A DNA stretch of 8,142 bases from Bacteroidota bacterium. GTDB taxonomy: Bacteria > Bacteroidota > Ignavibacteria > Ignavibacteriales > Melioribacteraceae. The translations under genes were made by a program, and so were the position numbers. Every line of letters starts with the position of its first letter. Position 1 is the first letter of the stretch. Of the stretch, positions 1 to 5,640 are shown piece by piece. The stretch spans positions 1 to 8,142 of the forward strand of contig JAKAHQ010000061.1 in assembly GCA_021814855.1 (NCBI GenBank). Direction: 5' to 3'. A model generated the notes under the pieces. That model ran no database searches and had not been told where the DNA came from. It saw nothing but the letters and a program-made list of their open reading frames with translations.

Positions 1-1778
1 GCCAAATAATTTTTGTTTGGTAAAGAATCTGTGTTTATAATTTCTTCGATGCCGGAAGGATTTATAATTTTAACTTGGGGAAGCACCCTGTTTGAAATAT
101 CCGCCGTGATATTTTGCCCGGCCAGGTTTGTAGATTGTTCTTTCATCTTCGAAGCACACGATAAAAGGAGTTTATTCATTAACGGCGCAAAAAATCCTTT
201 TACGGGAAAATCATTCCAGCCAAGAACGGGAGCGGAGTTAAACAAATATATTTTTCCTCTTCCGCTGCGGTATTCGCTAAGGAAGGAAGAATTGTCGATC
301 ATCGAAATGATATTTTTTCCGACCGATCCGGGACTAATCTTAAAGTAATGATAAATTTCCGGCGATTCAATCTGCTGATCTTTTTTATTCTCGTAAATAT
401 CTGCGAGCAGCGGGTTTTGAAAATCGGTCTTGTCGAATTGAGAAAATGTTAGCGATGAATTTTCTTTACCAACTGAAGCAGCCGGCGCCGGAATTTTTAT
501 TGCGCCGCAAAGTTTCTGAAAATTTTGAAGAGTGCTGGATGAACCGGGCATTATCACTACATTGCCGCCCGTTTCAATGTATTGCTGTAAAGCAGACCAG
601 TCCGAATTTTTTCCCGAGCCGATAACAAATACCGCATCATAATTCTTCAAGTTGATCGAGGATGCTTGCTGTAATCCGTATTCGCTTATCGTTATTTTAT
701 TGGCGGGGTCTTGAACGGCCAGCTTGATAAATTTATCATCGTCACGATTATCATAAAGTAACAGCAGTGAAATTTTTGCCGGTACGTACACGCTGAAAAA
801 TCTTTTGTTATCTTGAAGTATATCATCGTCTTCAAGGTCTGCGGTTACCTCCACCAAACCGGTATCGATGAGAGTTGTTTCGAAGGGGATATCTTTAACC
901 TCGCCGGCAGAGAGCGTTAAACTTTGCTGTGCGCTTCTTTTTCCGTTTATGGAAAGAGAAACCACCGAACCGTTAACGGGTTGATCCGAATAATTTTTTA
1001 CCTTTGCTGTAAAGCTTACGTTTTTATCTTTCTCAAAAATCTGATTGTTGGGAATAAGATCGTCTATTCCAACATTTACCGCGCGCCGTTCCGATACATC
1101 AATAAAGTATAACCTGACATTTTGGTTGAGCATGGTAGATATATTCGACAGCTCTTTGGATGAATTGAAGAGTCTTCCTTTTTGAAGATCGGTTAAAATG
1201 TATATCTCTTTGTTAAAATTTTTTGATTGATATAAAACCTGCGCCGCTCTTACCACGGCGTCGTTAATTGTTTCGCTGACGTAGGAAATTTGTGTGTCGT
1301 CAATGTTTTTCTTGAGAAGAGATAAATTTGTTGTGGGTTTACCTGTTTCTTTTGCAGCCGAAGCCAAAGGTATAAGAGTTATTTCGTCGCCTTGCTGAAA
1401 ATTACTAAGCAGGTTTTTTGCTATCTGCTTGGCGTGGTTTAGATAAGATCCGTTCTCGGTTACAACCGACATGCTGAATGTGTTATCGATAATTATAACG
1501 GCGGATGTCTTTGCTGCTGACGAACCACCGAAGGTAAAGGTTTTGACAGTTGGTCTTGCGAATGCCATTACGAGTAAAATTATTATAGCCGTGCGCAAAA
1601 GCAAAAGCAGCCACTGCTTAAGTTTTATTTTTCTAATCTTGGTTTTCTGGAGCTCTTTTAGAAAGGTAAGCGTGCTGAATTCAATCTTCTTTAATTTTCT
1701 GAGATTAAGGAAATGCAAAGCAATTGGAATAGCGGTTGCAATTAGTCCGAATAATACTGCGGGATTTAGAAATGTCAT
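1..1778 (-). CDS. BatA/VWA-domain membrane protein with GATase-like C-terminal region (partial, C-terminus beyond window)
   Basis: I translated this frame by eye from the ATG at 1778 to the left edge: 592 codons, no stop, so the C-terminus is missing. The N-terminus is a typical BatA region: a first membrane segment at about residues 4-24, a basic stretch with FLNLRKLKKIEFSTLTFLKE-type sequence, then a second hydrophobic segment at about 55-73 ending in FARP. A von Willebrand A domain follows from about residue 92, with a MIDAS-like motif DNTFS (D98, T100, S102) in which Thr replaces the usual first Ser. Residues of about 230-332 look like a CARDB/Ig-like beta domain. From about 375 a class I glutamine-amidotransferase-like fold appears (YDAVFVIGSG near 380, TGGNVVIMPG near 402). 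This architecture is common in Bacteroidota and relatives; its biochemical role is not established. Most of the protein is probably periplasmic, anchored by the two N-terminal helices. Its ATG overlaps the TGA of the upstream glycosyltransferase (ATGA, 1778-1775), indicating coupled translation; a weak AAGAAG lies about a dozen bases upstream. Confidence 0.9.
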   Translation of the reverse strand, partial: MTFLNPAVLFGLIATAIPIALHFLNLRKLKKIEFSTLTFLKELQKTKIRKIKLKQWLLLLLRTAIIILLVMAFARPTVKTFTFGGSSAAKTSAVIIIDNTFSMSVVTENGSYLNHAKQIAKNLLSNFQQGDEITLIPLASAAKETGKPTTNLSLLKKNIDDTQISYVSETINDAVVRAAQVLYQSKNFNKEIYILTDLQKGRLFNSSKELSNISTMLNQNVRLYFIDVSERRAVNVGIDDLIPNNQIFEKDKNVSFTAKVKNYSDQPVNGSVVSLSINGKRSAQQSLTLSAGEVKDIPFETTLIDTGLVEVTADLEDDDILQDNKRFFSVYVPAKISLLLLYDNRDDDKFIKLAVQDPANKITISEYGLQQASSINLKNYDAVFVIGSGKNSDWSALQQYIETGGNVVIMPGSSSTLQNFQKLCGAIKIPAPAASVGKENSSLTFSQFDKTDFQNPLLADIYENKKDQQIESPEIYHYFKISPGSVGKNIISMIDNSSFLSEYRSGRGKIYLFNSAPVLGWNDFPVKGFFAPLMNKLLLSCASKMKEQSTNLAGQNITADISNRVLPQVKIINPSGIEEIINTDSLPNKNYL

Positions 1779-2890
1779 CTTACGGTTACTTCTTTATAAA
1801 TGTCGATCAATTTGTTTGTAAATATAGCGGTATCAAAGTTATCCAACACTCTTTTTCTGGAAGCCGTTCCAAATTCTTTTCTCTTTGCATGATCGATTAT
1901 GAGCAATTCAATTTTTTCTTTCAACTCCGCAGCGTTTTGTTTTTCAAACATAAATGAAGTTACACCGTCGAGGGCAATATCCAGAACGCCGTCGGAGTTA
2001 GAGCATACCGAAGGTTTTTCCATACTCATTGCCTCGATGAGAGAAAGTCCAAATGCTTCCGCGTGGGAAGGGAAAACAAAAATATCCATTGCCGCAAGAA
2101 TTTCAGGAATGTCGGTTCGGTACCCGGTAAAAATTATTTTGTCCGTTATACCAAATTGAACAGCAAGTGATTTAATTTCTTTGGCGTATTTATCCTCGCC
2201 CTTGCTCGGCTCTCCTATTATTATAAATTTTAAATTGCCGAATTTTTTGGTTAACTCCCTTGCCGCAAACAAAAATTCTTCATGGCCTTTGCCGGGACTG
2301 AAGCGCGCCGTCATTCCGATTAATAGCTCGTTCTCGTCAATTTTAAATTCATTCCGCACTTTATTCTTATTGTACTTTGCCGGATCAAATTTATTTGCGT
2401 CAATTCCGTTATGAAGAAGAATAATTTTTTCGTCTCTCAGCGGAGTTGTATCTACTAAATTTTTCTTAATTACACGGCTTATTGCCAAAGCTTTTGTAAC
2501 ACGGCCGTAAATAAATCTATGCAGAAAATCTTTCTTAACAATGAATGAGCCGACGTGCTTGCTGAGAAGTAAAGGGATGTTGAAATTTGCCAAACGTAAC
2601 GCAGGGGTTATGAGCCAAAGGTCTTTTGAAGCTTCGGCATGAATCAAATCATATTTCCTTTCCCGAATTAGCCGGCTAAGTTTTAATACTGCACCCAGGC
2701 TCAATTGATTTCTATAATTAACTGTAAAGCCAGTCAGGTTTTGTTTTACCGCTTCCTCGTAAAGTCTGGAATTTGGAAGGCACAGCATTTCTACTTCAAC
2801 TCCGGAAGCCGCAAGTAATTTTGCGGTTAGGAGCGAATACATTTCCATTCCGCCCCAGCTGCGGGAAAGACATGTGTGAAGAACTTTCAT
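1775..2890 (-). CDS. GT4-family glycosyltransferase (glycosyl transferase group 1)
   Basis: A 371-residue retaining GT-B fold glycosyltransferase, expected to be cytoplasmic and to move a sugar from a nucleotide-sugar donor to a lipid, glycan or protein acceptor that the sequence does not reveal. The N-terminal domain opens with MKVLHTCLSRSWGGME, with the glycine loop at G13-G14 typical of GT4 enzymes. SKH (H112) matches the conserved acceptor-side histidine region, and HNGID at 160-164 marks the domain linker. The C-terminal donor domain has R196 and K201 in ARFSPGKG, the usual phosphate-binding pair, then GYRTDIPEILAAMDIFVFPS, and the EX7E motif E278-E286 in EAFGLSLIE. Length is normal for the family. 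The ATG shares one base with the TAA of the SpoIID gene (TAATG) and the stop overlaps the start of the BatA/VWA gene, so it is the middle gene of a coupled operon. No Shine-Dalgarno is visible. Donor and product cannot be assigned; capsule, exopolysaccharide or LPS-type glycan synthesis is possible. Confidence 0.93.
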   Translation of the reverse strand: MKVLHTCLSRSWGGMEMYSLLTAKLLAASGVEVEMLCLPNSRLYEEAVKQNLTGFTVNYRNQLSLGAVLKLSRLIRERKYDLIHAEASKDLWLITPALRLANFNIPLLLSKHVGSFIVKKDFLHRFIYGRVTKALAISRVIKKNLVDTTPLRDEKIILLHNGIDANKFDPAKYNKNKVRNEFKIDENELLIGMTARFSPGKGHEEFLFAARELTKKFGNLKFIIIGEPSKGEDKYAKEIKSLAVQFGITDKIIFTGYRTDIPEILAAMDIFVFPSHAEAFGLSLIEAMSMEKPSVCSNSDGVLDIALDGVTSFMFEKQNAAELKEKIELLIIDHAKRKEFGTASRKRVLDNFDTAIFTNKLIDIYKEVTVR

Positions 2891-4212
2891 TAGTAAAGCT
2901 TTTTAATTTGTGCGTCGCGGAAATAATGTGTGAGAATCTCGTCGAAGCCGTATCCCATTTCTCCCATCACCGCAGCGCCGATTTGGCAAAGCCCTACGCC
3001 GTGTCCCCAGCCGGCGCCTTCCAAAATAAATTTTTGAGGAATTCCGTCAATGATATTTTCCTTTTTAACAATGAATGCCGAACTATATAAATGAGAAGGG
3101 GAAAGTGTTTTACGAATTTCAAGTTCTTTGCCGATTGTAACGGTGCGCCTTTCTCCGATTATTTTTAATTTGATAATACGGGCGGAGTTGCCGCGCTCAA
3201 TTGGAATTAGGTCTTTTATTTGCCCGAAGTCGATTCCGCTCTTTGTTTTGATCAACTCGGATAATTCTTGTTGCGTATACTCAACTTTCCATCTAAAAAA
3301 ATCTTTTGTTTCGAGATCAAAATCTACAAGCACTTGCGAAAGTATTTTTTTATTTGATGTGTTGCAGAAGGAGTGCGGATTTCCTTCGATCCATCTCTCG
3401 GCGCTTTTTTCATTCCGAAGATCGACCTCCGCGCCGTCGGGTTCAAATTTATAATCAACCATGGAAGAAAGATATTCGTGAACTTCCGGTTCCCAAACAT
3501 TTTCAAAAGACTCTGTCATTCCGCCGCAGCATTTTGAATATCGCGTATCGCAAATTTCGTTTTTGTAGGTTAGAGTGAGTCCGCGCGTAGAAGCGACGGC
3601 GCTTGAAGCGTTTTCGTTTAGAATTTTTGTTACGCCCTGGTAACGCTGGCAGTGATCGTCCGCGCAAAAATCAAAATTCTTGTGATCATCCCTGTTGTAC
3701 CAACGTATAATTTCGTTTTCGATAACGGATTCGGAAACAGCCGACTTTCCTATTTTTTCCATCTGCGCAAGAAGCCATCCCCGGGAAACAATCGCGTGCG
3801 ATTTTAAAAGCTCAAACGAACTATTCGCGTTCATTTCCGATGAAATCACCGAGGTAAGATATTCTTCAAGCGGAAGAATATTGATTGCCGTTACGGCATC
3901 GTTTTCTACAATTAATTTTAACGAGCCGCGGAATCTTTGGTTTTCCTTTTTCTGCCAGTGGAATCCTTTACCGATAATTACATTCCGGATAAGTAATGAT
4001 TCCGTTTCAATGTCGTCCGGAACAAAAATAAATTCTTCGGCTGTTACAATCTCGCTCGAATCCTGAAATAGCGCAATATTGTTGTCTTTCAGCCGGGCTT
4101 TAAATTTTCCGCTGAAGTGGCGGCCGTTGCTTTGATTTTTATAATCGCCGTACAGATCAAAGTGAATTTCCCTGTCGGAAAGTATTCCTATGGTTACAAT
4201 CGGTTCGTTCAT
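2890..4212 (-). CDS. SpoIID/LytB-domain protein (putative peptidoglycan lytic transglycosylase or amidase enhancer)
   Basis: A 440-residue protein of the SpoIID/LytB family. SpoIID in endospore formers cleaves glycan strands stripped of peptides, and LytB enhances the LytC amidase. The family core is at about residues 98-150: LPLEEYLTSVISSEM, with E126 at the place of the catalytic glutamate of SpoIID, followed by LKSHAIVSRGW. A Cys/His group follows (H177, C183, H187, C188), spaced much like the zinc site described in Clostridioides difficile SpoIID, and then CCGG (C228, C229). The C-terminal signature GWGHGVGLCQIGAA lies at 401-414. The first about 95 residues are a beta-rich extension. There is no hydrophobic signal peptide, and the frame upstream of 4212 reaches a TGA within about a dozen codons with no other start, so the ATG is firm. 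This is odd for a wall enzyme. It is first in an operon with the GT4 and BatA/VWA genes. No sporulation gene is visible, so a general envelope role is inferred. Confidence 0.9.
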   Translation of the reverse strand: MNEPIVTIGILSDREIHFDLYGDYKNQSNGRHFSGKFKARLKDNNIALFQDSSEIVTAEEFIFVPDDIETESLLIRNVIIGKGFHWQKKENQRFRGSLKLIVENDAVTAINILPLEEYLTSVISSEMNANSSFELLKSHAIVSRGWLLAQMEKIGKSAVSESVIENEIIRWYNRDDHKNFDFCADDHCQRYQGVTKILNENASSAVASTRGLTLTYKNEICDTRYSKCCGGMTESFENVWEPEVHEYLSSMVDYKFEPDGAEVDLRNEKSAERWIEGNPHSFCNTSNKKILSQVLVDFDLETKDFFRWKVEYTQQELSELIKTKSGIDFGQIKDLIPIERGNSARIIKLKIIGERRTVTIGKELEIRKTLSPSHLYSSAFIVKKENIIDGIPQKFILEGAGWGHGVGLCQIGAAVMGEMGYGFDEILTHYFRDAQIKKLY

Positions 4213-4289
4213 TTTGTTCGATTTATTTTTCCGGATACAATATAATCACGTTGTTGTTAATTCGTTAGGGAATTACTAATCCTACCGGA

Positions 4290-4302
4290 AGCCGATTCGG
4301 CT
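4290..4302. repeat. 13-base palindrome at the 3' end of the YciI-like gene
   Basis: AGCCGATTCGGCT is a perfect inverted repeat (arms of 5-6 bp around a 1-3 base centre) that overlaps the TAG stop (4303-4301) of the YciI-like gene. It could form a short hairpin in the transcript between that gene and the SpoIID operon, but no U-tract follows on the minus strand. A terminator is therefore weakly supported; a protein-binding site or chance are alternatives. Confidence 0.3.
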
Positions 4303-4591
4303 AAATCCAATCTTTAATTAATTCCTGATACTTAACCGGATTGAATTGCGTGTAACGATATTCGCCGAGGCCATTAAGCCGGTAAGGATCGCTCGAGAAA
4401 AAAGCGTCAAGTTCCTCCATCGATTTTGCACGAGCTACAAGTATTCCGCCGATTCTCGGAACTTGCGGGCCCGACATAAGAATGATTCCTTTGTCGTAAC
4501 CTGTCTGAAGAAACTGCCTGTGGGCCGGTAAAATTTCTTCAATTTTTCCCAGAGGCGCCCTGTAAATTATCTCTATTATAAAATGATTCAT
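4301..4591 (-). CDS. YciI-like (YCII-related domain) protein
   Basis: A 96-residue single-domain protein with the compact alpha/beta ferredoxin-like fold of the YCII-related family. The visible family features are a short beta strand at residues 3-10, the helix with the conserved histidine H24 (PAHRQFL), a G-I-I-L-M-SGP turn (residues 35-42), GGILVARA (48-55), and the DPY motif with the conserved aspartate D68. The family His and Asp are thought to form an active or ligand site, but most members have no known function; a few have been linked to dechlorination or muconolactone-type chemistry. The length is normal. It is cytoplasmic, with no signal or membrane segment. It shares the strand of the SpoIID operon 88 bases downstream, so co-transcription is possible, though a palindrome overlaps its stop. 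Its start faces the trhO gene across a 127-base divergent region. No Shine-Dalgarno is seen. Confidence 0.88.
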   Translation of the reverse strand: MNHFIIEIIYRAPLGKIEEILPAHRQFLQTGYDKGIILMSGPQVPRIGGILVARAKSMEELDAFFSSDPYRLNGLGEYRYTQFNPVKYQELIKDWI

Positions 4592-4718
4592 AACTTGCCG
4601 GATATTTGTTGTAAATCGAACTTTAAATCTTCGTATTGATGTTCTTGATTGTAGACTTGCTAATTACGCTTAGTCTTACATCCTAATTAATTAAATAAAA
4701 TCATTTAGTTCAAACAAA
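4592..4718. promoter_or_regulatory. Divergent intergenic region expected to hold promoters for the YciI-like gene and trhO
   Basis: These 127 AT-rich bases separate two genes transcribed away from each other, so at least two promoters should be here. A palindromic TAATTAATTA lies at 4684-4693, and the trhO start is preceded by an A-rich leader (CAAACAAA) without a Shine-Dalgarno. I see no convincing -33/-7 pair of the Bacteroidota type (TTTG, TAnnTTTG) nor a clean sigma-70 pair: TAGACTTG near 4651 resembles a -7 box with one mismatch but has no well-placed partner. The location call is positional; the exact sites are not resolved. Confidence 0.4.
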
Positions 4719-5603
4719 ATGGATTATAGAGTTCTACTTTTTTATAAATACATAAATTTTCCGGATCCGGCAGGATTTCAAGCCGAACATTTAAAGTTCT
4801 GTTTAGAGAATGACATCAAAGGACGGGTTTGGATTGCATACGAGGGAATTAACGGAACAGTCTCCGGCACGGCAAAAAATATCGAAAGGTACAAAAGGGA
4901 AATTTGCCGCTACGCGGAATTCGAAGATATCTGGTTTAAGGAAGACCTCTTTAATGAACATGCCTTCAAGAAGATTCATGTTAGAATCAAAAAAGAAATT
5001 GTGACTGCCGATTTTGGCCGTGTCGATCTTAATAAAACCGGCAAGAGATTAAAGCCGGAAGAATTAAACGAATTTTATTCCGGCGGAAAAGATTTTATTA
5101 TTATTGATGCGCGTAATGATTACGAAAGCGTTATTGGAAAATTCAAAAATGCAGTAACGCCCAAGATGGAAACATTCCGCGACTGGCCGAAAATAGTTAA
5201 AGAGCTTGCGGAGTATAAAAACAAAACGGTAGTAACTTATTGCACCGGCGGAATACGCTGCGAAAAAGCTTCGGCGCTCCTTGTCGAAAACGGTTTCAAA
5301 GATGTTTATCAAATGGACGGCGGAATTTGGAATTACATAACGCAATACCCGGACAAATACTGGGAAGGGAGCGTTTTTGTCTTTGACGAACGCCGCATTG
5401 TCACGCCGAATACAAACGAAGAAATTAAACATATCGGTAAATGTTATTACTGCGGGAGACCTACTTCGTATTATATCAACTGCCACAATCAGGATTGTGA
5501 CAAATTATTATTAACCTGCCATGAGTGCAAAATAGAAAACGAATATTGCTGCTCCGATGAATGCAGGCATTCGTCGAATAAGAGAAAAATCTTTCATGGG
5601 TAA
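4719..5603 (+). CDS. trhO: tRNA uridine(34) hydroxylase (rhodanese-related, UPF0176)
   Basis: A 294-residue cytoplasmic enzyme of the TrhO (YceA) family, which uses oxygen to hydroxylate uridine 34 in the tRNA wobble position to 5-hydroxyuridine, the precursor of xo5U-type modifications. The N-terminal domain carries the family block GRVWIAYEGINGTVSG at about residues 35-50 and an FKxIHVRIKKEIV stretch near 82-94. The rhodanese domain runs from about 110 to 215, with IIIDARNDYE and the active loop C175-TGGIRC-181 followed by EKASALL and DGGIWNY. The C-terminal tail holds nine cysteines (C242, C245, C255, C260, C267, C270, C277, C278, C282), the zinc-ribbon-like tail seen in many UPF0176 proteins. 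Its length is close to the shorter bacterial members. It stands alone on the plus strand, divergent from the YciI-like gene and convergent with the M28 fusion gene. Its presence hints at an organism that meets oxygen, since the TrhO reaction needs it, whereas the alternative TrhP route does not. Confidence 0.95.
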   Translation: MDYRVLLFYKYINFPDPAGFQAEHLKFCLENDIKGRVWIAYEGINGTVSGTAKNIERYKREICRYAEFEDIWFKEDLFNEHAFKKIHVRIKKEIVTADFGRVDLNKTGKRLKPEELNEFYSGGKDFIIIDARNDYESVIGKFKNAVTPKMETFRDWPKIVKELAEYKNKTVVTYCTGGIRCEKASALLVENGFKDVYQMDGGIWNYITQYPDKYWEGSVFVFDERRIVTPNTNEEIKHIGKCYYCGRPTSYYINCHNQDCDKLLLTCHECKIENEYCCSDECRHSSNKRKIFHG

Positions 5604-5607
5604 AAAG

Positions 5608-5628
5608 TTAACGGTAATTAACCGTTAA
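5608..5628 (-). terminator. Hairpin terminator between convergent genes, best oriented for the M28 fusion gene
   Basis: TTAACGGT and ACCGTTAA form an 8-bp perfect stem around the loop AATTA. Read on the minus strand, the hairpin follows the stop of the M28 fusion gene (5643-5641) and is followed by CTTTTT, giving the U-tract of an intrinsic terminator. Read on the plus strand it lies five bases after the trhO stop but has only a poor T-run afterwards (ATTCTTGG). It may act in both directions, weakly for trhO. The stem is AT-rich, so its strength is uncertain. Confidence 0.65.
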
Positions 5629-5640
5629 ATTCTTGGTAAA

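Noticed and set aside
13..348. Plus-strand 111-codon open frame
   Set aside because: It lies antisense to the continuous BatA/VWA reading frame, which has clear domain matches; its own translation resembles no family and has shadow-like composition.
1471..1821. Plus-strand 116-codon open frame with hydrophobic stretch
   Set aside because: Antisense to the VWA N-terminus; the hydrophobicity mirrors the membrane helices on the other strand.
2890..4212. Idea that the SpoIID gene marks a sporulating Firmicute
   Set aside because: No other sporulation gene is present, start sites lack Shine-Dalgarno sequences, and SpoIID/LytB domains are widespread in non-sporulating phyla.
4213..4300. Possible promoter for the SpoIID operon (TATATTG on the minus strand near 4238-4244)
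   Set aside because: It only partly matches a Bacteroidota -7 box and has no -33 element at a suitable distance, so I did not list it as a feature.
4684..4693. TAATTAATTA palindrome as an operator
   Set aside because: Simple AT-rich palindromes are expected by chance in such a region, and no second copy or known operator match is visible; mentioned only within the intergenic entry.
5064..5486. Minus-strand 140-codon open frame inside trhO
   Set aside because: It is a shadow of the rhodanese domain, which is unmistakable on the plus strand; no recognisable motif in the antisense product.
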